Source: an uncultured Alphaproteobacteria bacterium (GTDB lineage: Bacteria; Pseudomonadota; Alphaproteobacteria; RF32; CAG-239). Taken from it: a stretch of 64,000 bases of DNA. Location of the stretch: assembly GCA_944392265.1 (NCBI GenBank), contig CALXWC010000001.1, positions 51,260 through 115,259 on the forward strand. The letters are read 5' to 3'. The stretch's first letter is position 1, and every line of letters begins with the position of its first letter. The position numbers were made by a program, and so were the translations under genes. Shown here in pieces: positions 37,306 to 44,923 of the stretch. The notes under the pieces were generated by a model. That model had not been told where the DNA came from. It worked only from the letters and a program-made list of their open reading frames with translations, and searched no databases.

Positions 37306-38731
37306 TTATTGTGACCTCCACTGTCCTGAATCTGTAAACTTTTATGCGGTTAGACCAATAAGACGGACTTAAACCGGCGCTTACTTTCAATTGACTTAAA
37401 AAATCTCTCTTCTGCGGGAATTCTTGCCATTTTTGCGGTAAGAATATTCCTTGACGGTTTCCGTCTTGTAACAATATACCATCTACGTTTTGATTAATTT
37501 TTGCCAGTAATTCCACCTCATTGCGATAGTTTAATTTTTCAAACCCGCTTAATAAATTAATGGAAATTTTAATATCCGATAATTCATCCTGACTTATTGG
37601 CGGATAATCTTTGCTTCCGCTTGCAGCCATGTAGGTGTTGTTAGCCACATCAAAAGCTATGGCTTGCGTTGAAAGTGTAGAACCTGACATTCCTTTTATT
37701 TTGTTTTCTTTATCTTTTAAGATAACGTATGAAACCCCTTTATTAAATAAAGAATCATCCCAATCTGCTCGAGATGGTTTATAAATTTGTTTGTTGATGA
37801 CAGCGCTGTCTAATGACAACTTGGCAATTTTCATCAAATCTTGACCATATTTATATGCAAAAGAGCGCAGGCTTTCTACTTCTTGCTCTAATGTATTTAA
37901 CTTTGAAATTTTGCTCTCAACCAAACGATAATTTTGTTCTTCAACATCTTCAAAATTTACCAAATCAAAAACTTTCGGGTAAAGATGTTGGTGCTGAGCT
38001 AATTCTACCACCAAATCCATAACCTCTTGGTTTTTGTTTTTTTCTTTTTCGGTATAATATTCAGACATATCGGCCGCGCCAATAATCAACGTATTGTTGT
38101 TTTCGCCCAATGCCAATAATGACTTTGCCAAATCTTCAGATAACCCCTTGCCTAATTTTATAACAATTAGATTTGTGGTGTTCAAAAATGTTTTTTTGAG
38201 CAAAGGAAGTTGTTCTTGAAGGATTTTTTCTTGAGAAAGATTTTGATATTTGACCGGAACTTTTAAATTGCTAAACAGAAAAGAATTTATTTCCTGACTA
38301 TTGGCAAAAGGAGCAATATTTCCTCTGTGCAGAATAATTTCTTCATTTTTTTGCGTTGGCAAAATAAAGAATACGTTCTTTATTCTATCTCTCCAAGGAA
38401 GCAATCTGGCATAAGCCTTGGCAACATTTCCTTGAGAATATAAATATCCATCATAGGGAACGACAAATATTTTGGGATTTGTTTGAGAAGATAAGACCTT
38501 GCTTTTATGCGACATGCTGTACGGATAAAAGAATCCGGCTGTGACCGGTATTCTGAATTTGTTGATATTGTTATCAATCAAAATAAAATTATTTATTCTT
38601 TCCGGATTTGAGGATGTATGGCGGGAAAAATATGAATAATTCATCCAGCATAAACAAAAAATTACGGCTCCCCAAAAAATTCCTTTAAAAATCTTTTGGC
38701 GTAAGCTTAGTTCTATATCTTCTTTTCCCAT
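37295..38731 (-). CDS. Membrane-anchored Memo-AMMECR1 fusion protein
   Basis: 478 aa. Residues 1-11 are cytoplasmic, 12-30 a membrane helix, and 60-260 resemble the Memo domain (TAGFFYPYSMS, VPYDGYLYSQ where Memo has PHAGYxYSG, and GAADMSEYY where Memo has GDMSHY). Residues 290-475 are an AMMECR1 domain (GVSYVILKD, GIFLPQKWQEFP, LKVSAGLSPSYWS, VYRFRTVEV). The Memo histidines that bind metal are replaced (Tyr93 in the first motif, Gln-Lys in the second), and the LRGCIG motif of AMMECR1 reads IKGMSG. Fusions of these two domains occur in the AmmeMemoRadiSam system, but its radical SAM gene is not adjacent here. Probably a non-enzymatic relative anchored at the membrane. Confidence 0.75.
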   Translation of the reverse strand: MGKEDIELSLRQKIFKGIFWGAVIFCLCWMNYSYFSRHTSSNPERINNFILIDNNINKFRIPVTAGFFYPYSMSHKSKVLSSQTNPKIFVVPYDGYLYSQGNVAKAYARLLPWRDRIKNVFFILPTQKNEEIILHRGNIAPFANSQEINSFLFSNLKVPVKYQNLSQEKILQEQLPLLKKTFLNTTNLIVIKLGKGLSEDLAKSLLALGENNNTLIIGAADMSEYYTEKEKNKNQEVMDLVVELAQHQHLYPKVFDLVNFEDVEEQNYRLVESKISKLNTLEQEVESLRSFAYKYGQDLMKIAKLSLDSAVINKQIYKPSRADWDDSLFNKGVSYVILKDKENKIKGMSGSTLSTQAIAFDVANNTYMAASGSKDYPPISQDELSDIKISINLLSGFEKLNYRNEVELLAKINQNVDGILLQDGNRQGIFLPQKWQEFPQKRDFLSQLKVSAGLSPSYWSNRIKVYRFRTVEVTINED

Positions 38732-38761
38732 ATTTCACCTTTTTGTTTTGTCTGTTTTTAT

Positions 38762-39439
38762 TTATATATCACTCTTTATTAATTCCAAATAAAAATCTTT
38801 AAATGTGGGAAAATATTTTATTCCGTCTGCTTCTTTAATATCTGATGCAGATTGCCAAATGGGCTTTCCTACCCTTATCGGCAGCGCATTGATTGCTTTG
38901 GCACAATCACTATCCATTGCACTATCTCCCACAACCCAAACATTTTCTCGTGTGATATCTTTAGGAGAAATAAAGTTCCTTAGCGCATACCATGCTTGTT
39001 CCGGATAAGGTTTGTCTTTAGGCGCTTCATGTCCGGCAACAATCTCATCAAACAAATTTACGTCATATAGCAATGGCAGCTCAAAATCCAACAACATTCG
39101 GTCTTTGTTGGTTAAAATTATGATTTTGATATTTTTTTGTTTCAAAAACTCAATGGTTTCCAATGTTTTATCAAAACGGCTTATTTTGGAAGCAACAGTT
39201 TCTTTATATAATTTACGATATTCTTCATAAGCTTTTGCGGCATTCTCTTTGCCGAAAACATTGGGAAAATTATCTCTAAAAGAAAGATTGGGATCTCTTT
39301 TATCCTTTTGTTTATCCCACTCATCTAAATGATATTTTTTTAAAATTATGTTTACTACATATACAAGTGTAGAACGGCTCTCAGCCAAGGTATTGTCCCA
39401 GTCAAACAGAACATATTTTACATCTTTTAAGTTTAACAT
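38762..39439 (-). CDS. HAD-superfamily phosphatase
   Basis: 225 aa. HAD motifs are in place: DWDNTLAES (nucleophile Asp at residue 14), ILTNKD (motif II Thr near 109), KDKPYPEQ (motif III Lys near 141) and VVGDSAMDSDCAKA (motif IV near 170). The long helical cap after motif I makes it a phosphoglycolate-phosphatase-like type. AAGGAGG lies 4-7 nt before the ATG. Substrate cannot be assigned. Confidence 0.85.
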   Translation of the reverse strand: MLNLKDVKYVLFDWDNTLAESRSTLVYVVNIILKKYHLDEWDKQKDKRDPNLSFRDNFPNVFGKENAAKAYEEYRKLYKETVASKISRFDKTLETIEFLKQKNIKIIILTNKDRMLLDFELPLLYDVNLFDEIVAGHEAPKDKPYPEQAWYALRNFISPKDITRENVWVVGDSAMDSDCAKAINALPIRVGKPIWQSASDIKEADGIKYFPTFKDFYLELIKSDI

Positions 39440-39496
39440 TTTTCCTCCTTGGCAAAAGCATACTTATTTTTATTGAAATTGCAAGTGCCGGATACA

Positions 39497-39527
39497 CAAA
39501 AAGCATCTGAAAACTCAGATGCTTTTT
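39497..39527 (-). terminator. serS terminator
   Basis: AAAAGCATCTGA / TCAGATGCTTTT, loop AAAC, about 20 nt after the serS stop. Confidence 0.85.
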
Positions 39528-39546
39528 GTTTGTTTTTCTTTATGTT

Positions 39547-40833
39547 TTATGCGTTTTTACCAATTTTGGCAACACCACCCATATATGGACGGAGTTTTTC
39601 AGGAATGTTAACCGTTCCATCTGCGTTTTGGTGGTTTTCAATAAACGGAACCAAGGCTCTTGGTGTGGCAATACCGGTGTTGTTCAAGGTGTGAACATAT
39701 CTTACTTTTCCATCGGCATTGTCACGATAACGCAAGTTGGTTCTGCGTGCTTGCCATTCGGTAATGTTAGAGCAAGAGTGTGTCTCTCTATAACAATTTT
39801 GAGACGGAACCCAAGCCTCTAAGTCATATTGACGATATTTCGGGGCACCCATATCTCCGGTGCAAACTTCCAAAACTTGGTAAGGCAATTCCAAATCTTG
39901 CAATACTTCTTCTGAAATTTGCAATAATTTTTTGTGCCATTTTTCACTTTCGGCAACATCATTTTTGCAAATGACAAATTGTTCGGTTTTCATAAATTGG
40001 TGAACACGAACCAAGCCTCTGGTGTCTTTTCCGGCTGCACCTGCTTCTCTGCGGAAACACGGAGAAAAACCGGCATATAAAATCGGCAATTCATTTTCTT
40101 GCAAAATTTCATCTGCACGCAAAGAGTTCAAAATTAATTCTGCCGTACCGGATAAGTATAAATCATCTGCCGGCATATAGTAAACTTCATCACGAGAGAA
40201 CGGCAAATAACCTTGACCGTACAATGGTTTTTCCTTAGAAATTGACGGAACGGTAATGACTGTGAAGCCATTAGCGCGCAATTTATCCAAAACCAACATA
40301 TGCATAGCCAACTCTAATTTTGCCAAATCATTTTTAATGGCATATGTACGAGAGCCAGAAACTTTGGCAATGCGTTCCATTTCTGACCAATCATTTAATT
40401 CCATTAATTCGATATGATCACGCGGTGTGAAGTCAAATTTTGGCAATTCACCAACCTTACGACGAACCACATTTTCAGAATCATCTTTTCCAACCGGACT
40501 TTCAGGGCTTGGCATATTAGGCATGCGCCACATAACCATATCAAATTTTTCTTGTTCGGCAGCTAATTTTTCTTGTTCTGCTTTCAACTCTTCGCCAATT
40601 TGTTTACTCTTGGCAATAATGGCCGGACGCTCTTCTGCAGAAGCAGATTTAATTGAGTTACTTAATTTGTTTTTTTCTTCGGACAAAGCTTGGGAGGATG
40701 TTTTGAGTTTGTTAATATCTTTATGCAATGCAATCAAGGCATCAATATCTATATCTTCTTTAGTATAACCTTTTTTGGCTAATCCTTCTTTGATAATCTC
40801 AGGATTTTCTACAATATATTTTATATCTAACAT
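39547..40833 (-). CDS. serS: Seryl-tRNA synthetase
   Basis: Class II synthetase that charges tRNA-Ser (and the Sec tRNA where present). About 428 aa from the ATG at 40833, the start giving the canonical MLDIKYIVENPEIIKEGL; an ATG 21 nt further up is in frame but would add a non-family extension. Residues 25-105 form the tRNA-binding coiled coil. Motif 2 (FSPCFRREAGAAGKDTRGLVRVHQF) and motif 3 (NNTGIATPRALVPFIENHQ) are clear. Confidence 0.96.
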   Translation of the reverse strand: MLDIKYIVENPEIIKEGLAKKGYTKEDIDIDALIALHKDINKLKTSSQALSEEKNKLSNSIKSASAEERPAIIAKSKQIGEELKAEQEKLAAEQEKFDMVMWRMPNMPSPESPVGKDDSENVVRRKVGELPKFDFTPRDHIELMELNDWSEMERIAKVSGSRTYAIKNDLAKLELAMHMLVLDKLRANGFTVITVPSISKEKPLYGQGYLPFSRDEVYYMPADDLYLSGTAELILNSLRADEILQENELPILYAGFSPCFRREAGAAGKDTRGLVRVHQFMKTEQFVICKNDVAESEKWHKKLLQISEEVLQDLELPYQVLEVCTGDMGAPKYRQYDLEAWVPSQNCYRETHSCSNITEWQARRTNLRYRDNADGKVRYVHTLNNTGIATPRALVPFIENHQNADGTVNIPEKLRPYMGGVAKIGKNA

Positions 40834-40928
40834 TTCCTTTGTCCTACTTTTCATTATTTTTATTAATTAAACAATGTGAGTTTACGCATTATTTTTTATA
40901 AAAACAATAAAAATTTATCAATTAGAAA

Positions 40929-40966
40929 CAAAAAACCCTTGCAAGATATAACTTACAAGGGTTTTT
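40929..40966 (-). terminator. Intrinsic terminator
   Basis: AAAAACCCTTG / CAAGGGTTTTT just after the acidic-protein stop. Confidence 0.8.
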
Positions 40967-40970
40967 AATC

Positions 40971-42056
40971 TTAATAATCATCATCGTCTTGATTATCACC
41001 ATAATCATCATTCTGATAATCATTGTCATCATTCTGATAATCATCGTGATAGTCATCATCGTGATTGTTGTTGTCGTTGTCTTCATACTCAGAATAACCA
41101 GAGAACAAGGAATAATCATCCTTGTTTTCCTCATCATCATTGCCCCAGCTACTTTGACTATTATCATCATCGTCAGCGCGATTGTCGTCGTTGTCTTCAA
41201 TCTCGCCGAACAGACTGTAATAACCCCCATTATTGTCATGATCATTATCATCGTCATTTTGAGAAGCATCGTCTTCTTCTTGAGGTTCGTCATCGTTGTC
41301 CTCATTTTGAGAAGCATCGTCTTCTTCTTGAGGCTCCTCATCGTTGTCCTCATTTTGAGAATCATCATCGTCATCTTGAGGCTCGTCTTCTTGAGGCTCA
41401 TTATCGTCGTCCTCATTTTGAGAAGCATCGTCTTCTTCTTGAGGCTCCTCGTCTTCTTGAGACTTAACATAGTCATCAAAAATACTTTGAAGTTCCTCTT
41501 CTCGACGACGCTCATCATCATCTTCTTCTTGAGGCTCTTCCTCGTTAACAGGCTGTTGTTCAAAGAAGTCATCCTCTGTTAAAGAATTGGAGTTATTCTC
41601 CTCTTCTCGACGACGCTCATCATCTTCTTCTTGAGGTTCTTCCTCGTTAACAGGCTGTTGTTCAAAGAAGTCATCCTCTGTTAAAGAATTGGAGTTATTC
41701 TCCTCTTCTCGACGACGCTCATCATCTTCTTCTTGAGGCTCTTCCTCGTTAACAGGCTGTTGCTCAAAGAAGTCATCCTCTGTTAAAGAATTGGAGTTAT
41801 TCTCCTCTTCTCGGCGAGGTTGTTCAAAGAACACACTTTCTGGCACACCCTGATTTTCAGACTGCTTACCTATATAATTGAATTGGTTAGCATAAGAAGA
41901 TGCATTGTCATTTTCCTCTTCTTTGTTACCATATTCCTCATAGGTATAAGCGAAAGCCTCCGAGCATGGGCATATCTGCTTCCTTCTTAACGCTGCAACA
42001 AGTTCATTATGCAGCATACATCTTCTTCTGAAGATGTGGACACATTTTATCTCCAT
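40971..42056 (-). CDS. Highly acidic tandem-repeat protein
   Basis: 361 aa, not recognised. The first 45 residues are ordinary and basic (RRRCMLHNELVAALRRKQICPC), with an ATG 39 nt into the frame as an alternative start since neither has a good ribosome-binding site. After that it is Asp/Glu/Asn/Gln-rich. Three near-identical 34-residue units (RREEENNSNSLTEDDFFEQQ ...) are followed by shorter EEPQEEDDASQNEDND units and a C-terminal D/N/Y-rich tail. No signal peptide or membrane helix. Such composition suggests a disordered polyanion: cation binder, nucleic-acid mimic or surface protein, none of which can be shown here. Its sigma70 promoter lies just upstream and a terminator follows. Confidence 0.8.
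   Translation of the reverse strand: MEIKCVHIFRRRCMLHNELVAALRRKQICPCSEAFAYTYEEYGNKEEENDNASSYANQFNYIGKQSENQGVPESVFFEQPRREEENNSNSLTEDDFFEQQPVNEEEPQEEDDERRREEENNSNSLTEDDFFEQQPVNEEEPQEEDDERRREEENNSNSLTEDDFFEQQPVNEEEPQEEDDDERRREEELQSIFDDYVKSQEDEEPQEEDDASQNEDDDNEPQEDEPQDDDDDSQNEDNDEEPQEEDDASQNEDNDDEPQEEDDASQNDDDNDHDNNGGYYSLFGEIEDNDDNRADDDDNSQSSWGNDDEENKDDYSLFSGYSEYEDNDNNNHDDDYHDDYQNDDNDYQNDDYGDNQDDDDY
41503..41811 (-). repeat. Three 102-bp tandem repeats within the acidic gene
   Basis: Units start at 41503 (105 bp, one extra Asp codon), 41608 and 41710. They are nearly identical at the DNA level, including silent positions, which points to recent expansion. Confidence 0.9.
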
Positions 42057-42088
42057 AATACATACAAATTTATAATTTAACGATACAA

Positions 42089-42116
42089 ATTATACCATAT
42101 TTTCATTAAAAAGCAA
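42089..42116 (-). promoter_or_regulatory. Sigma70 promoter for acidic-repeat gene
   Basis: Minus strand TTGCTT, 16-nt spacer ending TGG, perfect TATAAT; about 30 nt before the ATG at 42056. Confidence 0.6.
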
Positions 42117-42154
42117 AGTATTAAAAAAAATTAATTTATAACATAAAAAAACTC

Positions 42155-42183
42155 TTGCATTTTAAAATAAACTTATATATCTT
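42155..42183 (+). promoter_or_regulatory. Probable tRNA-Thr promoter
   Basis: TTGCAT then TATCTT at 17 nt (or TATATC at 15 nt), predicted start a few bases before the tRNA. Confidence 0.45.
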
Positions 42184-42195
42184 TGCGATGTTGTC

Positions 42196-42270
42196 GCCGC
42201 TGTAGCTCAGTGGTAGAGCACGTCATTGGTAATGACGGGGTCGCAAGTCCGATTCTTGCCAGCGGCACCA
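42196..42270 (+). tRNA. tRNA-Thr (anticodon GGT)
   Basis: 75 nt with encoded CCA. Acceptor arms GCCGCTG and CAGCGGC pair fully, discriminator A. D-arm GCTC...GAGC, anticodon arm CGTCA-TTGGTAA-TGACG giving anticodon GGT, T-arm TCGCAAGTCCGATTCTTGC region. A terminator follows directly. Confidence 0.95.
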
Positions 42271-42271
42271 T
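42253..42271 (+). repeat. Direct repeat, copy 1 (tRNA-Thr 3' end)
   Basis: Nineteen bp (TTCTTGCCAGCGGCACCAT) covering the 3' end of the tRNA; identical to copy 2, 215 bp downstream. Same arrangement as an att site made by integration into a tRNA 3' end. Confidence 0.85.
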
Positions 42272-42272
42272 T

Positions 42273-42304
42273 AAAAAAAGGCCTCCTTAATGGAGGCTTT
42301 TTTT
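42273..42304 (+). terminator. tRNA-Thr terminator
   Basis: GCCTCC-TTAAT-GGAGGC with A run before and T run after. Confidence 0.85.
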
Positions 42305-42305
42305 A

Positions 42306-42467
42306 ATGGTAATGTTGCAGGGACGGACTTACGGGGGAAACGCAAGTTCGGAGCGGATAGTTGGTGAAAACGAGTGTTGAGCTTTAGCAATTAGCTTAGC
42401 GAAACACGAAGTTTGAACCTTACGACGCGAAAGGGACCCGTTGGCTCAACGCCAATGGGAATTTACC
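42306..42467 (+). other. GC-richer structured segment between tRNA-end repeats
   Basis: About 160 nt with no reading frame of note, clearly higher in GC than its surroundings. It holds a 9-bp stem (CCCGTTGGC / GCCAATGGG, 42437-42459, one G-T pair) and a possible outer pair GTGTT / AACAC near 42373-42405. Could be a small RNA, the rest of a tRNA-targeting element, or a dispersed repeat; nature unknown. Confidence 0.5.
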
Positions 42468-42486
42468 TTCTTGCCAGCGGCACCAT
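42468..42486 (+). repeat. Direct repeat, copy 2 (tRNA-Thr 3' end)
   Basis: Exact 19-bp copy of the tRNA-Thr 3' end. It abuts the left boundary of the duplicated ankyrin-like gene unit. Confidence 0.85.
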
Positions 42487-42491
42487 ATAAT

Positions 42492-42529
42492 AAAAAAAAC
42501 ACCGCCTTTCTTCAAGCGGTGCTCTTTTT
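42492..42529 (-). terminator. Intrinsic terminator, copy 1
   Basis: ACCGC / GCGGT stem, T run on the minus strand, after the ankyrin-like gene ending at 42535. Duplicated at 43264-43300. Confidence 0.7.
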
Positions 42530-42534
42530 CATAC

Positions 42535-43092
42535 TTAGGCTTTTTTTGATGCTAAAAAGGCTTCAACCTTTTGGATATCTGCCTCTTCTTTAGCTTTTTT
42601 TTCAGCTTCAAGAATGGCATTCTGGCGCCTTATTTCGTCCTCTCTAGTGTCATCATAATCTTTCTTTATTGCCGACTTCTTGTTCCTAATTTCTTCTATG
42701 TTTTTTGCACCATAGGCTTTCAATAGTTTTGTCACTGCTGGGCTGCAACTAATATCCAGCAAAGTTTTGACCTCATAATGAGAACGGCAACAAATCTCTA
42801 GCGGATAACTTCGCAATTCTCTCACCCAAACCTGAACTCGTGTATTTGGATCCAGACCTTTTTCAAGAAGCTCTATCATCTTACCAATATCTGCATTTTT
42901 ACATGCTTCTATCAATTCTTTCTTTTCCCGATTTTGGGCTTCAGCCTCTGCTTTTGCTTTTTGTCTCTCGACCTCTTTTTTCTGTCTTTCGACTTCTTTT
43001 CGGGTTCTATATTTTTTCCAATAGAAAAACAAATAGACTAGTAAGCTACTTACCAGAACACACACTACAAAAATAATTAAAAATTTTTCCAT
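42535..43092 (-). CDS. Membrane-anchored ankyrin-like protein, copy 1
   Basis: 185 aa. An N-terminal membrane helix (FLIIFVVCVLVSSLLVYLFFYW) is followed by a Lys/Glu/Gln coiled coil (residues 28-60). Residues 60-130 resemble ankyrin repeats (KKELIEACKNADIGKMIELLEKGLDPN, later TLLDISCSPAVTKLLKAYGAK), with an inserted loop of about 25 residues holding a Cys-Cys pair (LEICCRSHYE). The C-terminus is a second coiled coil ending EAFLASKKA. It is a paralogue of the next gene upstream, with the same ends and terminator. Function unknown; ankyrin repeats usually bind other proteins. Confidence 0.8.
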   Translation of the reverse strand: MEKFLIIFVVCVLVSSLLVYLFFYWKKYRTRKEVERQKKEVERQKAKAEAEAQNREKKELIEACKNADIGKMIELLEKGLDPNTRVQVWVRELRSYPLEICCRSHYEVKTLLDISCSPAVTKLLKAYGAKNIEEIRNKKSAIKKDYDDTREDEIRRQNAILEAEKKAKEEADIQKVEAFLASKKA

Positions 43093-43215
43093 GACTTTTT
43101 ATTTTAATTGTAAAAATAATATTTTTTATAAAGAAGATGTATCATATTTTGGATAAGAGTGCAACACAAAATTTAGACAAAAATTTTCAATTTTCCTACT
43201 CAAAAGCTTAAAATC

Positions 43216-43245
43216 ATCATAAAAATTAGTCCGATAATTGCACAG
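43216..43245 (-). promoter_or_regulatory. Repeated promoter cassette, copy A
   Basis: Minus strand CTGTGC, 18 nt, TATGAT, with the spacer ATTATCGGACTAA conserved in all three copies. About 125 nt upstream of the gene starting at 43092. The flank (CTCAAAAGCTTAAA on the plus strand) is shared with copy C. Confidence 0.55.
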
Positions 43246-43263
43246 TATCGCACACCATATAAT

Positions 43264-43300
43264 AAAAAAGCACCGCCTTTCTTCAAGCGGTGCTCTTTTT
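43264..43300 (-). terminator. Intrinsic terminator, copy 2
   Basis: GCACCGC / GCGGTGC stem with flanking A and T runs, after the gene ending at 43306. Confidence 0.8.
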
Positions 43301-43305
43301 CATAC

Positions 43306-43848
43306 TTAGGCTTTTTTTGATGCTAAAAAGGCTTCAACCTTTTGCATATCTGCCTCTTCTTTAGCTTTTTTTTCAGCTTCAAGAATGGCATCCTGGCGCC
43401 TTATTTCGGCTACTTCTGCATCATGACGAGCTTTCTCTATTGCGGCCTCTTCTTCCCTAATTGCCTTAATAGTTTTAGCTCCATAGGATCTCAAGAGCTT
43501 TCTCAATGCCGGACCCGAACTAATGTCCAGCAAAGTTCTGGTTTCATAATGAGAACAGTCACAATACTCTGGAGGACTACTCCAACACTCATTCACCCAA
43601 ACCTGAACCGTTATGTTAGGATCAAGACCTTTTTCAAGGAGCTCAATTACCTTGTCGATATCTGCATTTTTACATGCTTCTATCAATTCTTTCTTTTCCC
43701 GACTTCTGGCTCTTGCTTTCTGTCTTTCAACTTCTGCTTTCTGTCTTTCGACTTCTTTTCTGGCGCTGTCTTTTTTCAAATAGAAAAACAAATACACTAG
43801 CAGACCTATAGCCAGAACACACACAGCAAAAATAAATTTTTTTTCCAT
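43306..43848 (-). CDS. Membrane-anchored ankyrin-like protein, copy 2
   Basis: 180 aa, same design as copy 1: membrane helix at residues 4-23, coiled coil 27-52, ankyrin-like repeat region (REKKELIEACKNADIDKVIE, TLLDISSGPALRKLLRSYGAK), a cysteine-bearing loop (PPEYCDCSHYE) and a C-terminal coiled coil ending EAFLASKKA. The two proteins agree almost exactly in the last 25 residues and in the LIEACKNADI segment, and differ most in the loop, so the loop may be the specificity part. Each has its own upstream promoter cassette and terminator. Confidence 0.8.
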   Translation of the reverse strand: MEKKFIFAVCVLAIGLLVYLFFYLKKDSARKEVERQKAEVERQKARARSREKKELIEACKNADIDKVIELLEKGLDPNITVQVWVNECWSSPPEYCDCSHYETRTLLDISSGPALRKLLRSYGAKTIKAIREEEAAIEKARHDAEVAEIRRQDAILEAEKKAKEEADMQKVEAFLASKKA

Positions 43849-43977
43849 AGTTTTTTTATTTTAATTGAATAATAATATTTTTTATAAAGAACATGTATCA
43901 TATTTTGAACAAAAGTGCAACACAAAATTTAGACAAAATTATATTTTTTCAATTTTTCTTCTTATTTTATCAAACCC

Positions 43978-44007
43978 ATCATAGTTTTTAGTCCGATAAT
44001 TGCTCAA
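43978..44007 (-). promoter_or_regulatory. Repeated promoter cassette, copy B
   Basis: Minus strand TTGAGC, 18-nt spacer with ATTATCGGACTAAAAAC, TATGAT; about 130 nt upstream of the start at 43848. The best -35 of the three copies. Confidence 0.6.
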
Positions 44008-44051
44008 TAAAAGTGCACCTTTTTGATATATCCGCATTAATAGTGGATTTA

Positions 44052-44219
44052 TTAAAATGTGTAAAAAATTAGCCCTTCATGAATTCAATCAATCTGGGCT
44101 AAATTTTGAACTTTACCTACTTTCTTACCCTTAAGAGATATTGGTATAATCCATTTATCCTTATACTTCGATAATATAAGATTTCTATACCTCTTTTCAG
44201 ACGTCACTAAGTAAATTAC
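44052..44219 (-). pseudogene. Possible decayed reading frame
   Basis: Reads VIYLVTSEKRYRNLILSKYK, then DKWIIPISLKGKKVGKVQNL, with one in-frame TGA near the end and no start codon. Amino-acid composition looks protein-like rather than random. It may be the 3' remnant of a gene lost upstream of the 44238 gene's end. Weak support. Confidence 0.25.
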
Positions 44220-44237
44220 CTATATTTAGACAGCATA

Positions 44238-44720
44238 TCATCGAAGCCATTTATCCAGCATTTCTTTACGCTTTTTAGTTTCTATGATATTGTTTTTTTC
44301 TATTTCTCTCTTGTCATTATTTATAGCACTCACGGTATCCTTCCTTGCTCGTTCTAAAAAAGGCTTTATAGGATTATTGTCTAAAATTTTATCAAAAAGC
44401 GTTTCTTTCTTCATAGCTTCTTCAAAATTTCGAGCTCCCTTGCTACCGCCGCTACCTCCTGCCATCCACTCATAACTTCCGACTTTTATACTAGGCAACG
44501 TAATTTCATGAGAAAGAATAAACTTGCGTACAGCAGCTTTCATGGTAACTAAGTAATCTTCGTTTTGACAATATGCCCCATGACAACCTTCTTTGACTTG
44601 CCATCCCATAGATATTGTCAAACTCACACCTTTTTCGGTCTTATATTTTACTTCGGCCCCATCTACGCGCCCATATTTATCCTTCGTTAGTTTTATTTTA
44701 GAGTTATTATTTTCAGCCAT
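44238..44720 (-). CDS. Hypothetical soluble protein
   Basis: 160 aa from the ATG at 44720, which has a perfect GGAGG 5 nt upstream; an ATG 12 nt further up lacks one. Not recognised. Residues 5-60 look like a beta-rich module (TKDKYGRVDGAEVKYKTEKG, TISMGWQVKEG), with two cysteines (GCHGAYCQ). The C-terminal half is charged and helical. It is preceded by promoter cassette copy C, as are the two ankyrin-like genes, which suggests the three are regulated together. Confidence 0.75.
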   Translation of the reverse strand: MAENNNSKIKLTKDKYGRVDGAEVKYKTEKGVSLTISMGWQVKEGCHGAYCQNEDYLVTMKAAVRKFILSHEITLPSIKVGSYEWMAGGSGGSKGARNFEEAMKKETLFDKILDNNPIKPFLERARKDTVSAINNDKREIEKNNIIETKKRKEMLDKWLR

Positions 44721-44923
44721 GTCAACCTCCATAATTTATTTTGTATTTTATAACAAATTTATAAAAAAATCAATTTATAAAAAATTGTCAAAGTGGGTAT
44801 TATATTTTTTAAGTAATTGTATTTTTAATAAAAAAGCAGTCCCTGCATACCTGGACAGAAAGATAAATTATTTTTTTACTAATATAACAAATACCTCAAT
44901 TTTCCGCTCAAAAGCTTAAAGTC

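Larger units (their letters stand above)
43849..44237. other. Intergenic region with cassette copy B and a gene remnant
   Basis: About 390 nt. It holds the promoter cassette copy B, an A/T-rich stretch shared with the region before copy 1 (TGTATCATATTTTG, CAACACAAAATTTAGACAAAA), and a possible decayed frame at 44052-44219. Confidence 0.6.

Noticed and set aside
40989..41582. Long plus-strand frame rich in Ile/Val (197 aa), and a minus-strand Met/Lys/Thr-rich frame
   Set aside because: Both are shadow frames of the acidic GA-rich repeat gene; their composition follows directly from its repeats.
41503..41811. CRISPR-like regular repeat
   Set aside because: The units are contiguous, in frame and without spacers; it is a coding tandem repeat.
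44062..44106. TTAGCCC / GGGCTAA hairpin as terminator of the 44238 gene
   Set aside because: Only 7 bp with a 20-nt loop and about 135 nt past the stop; it also lies within a possible gene remnant.
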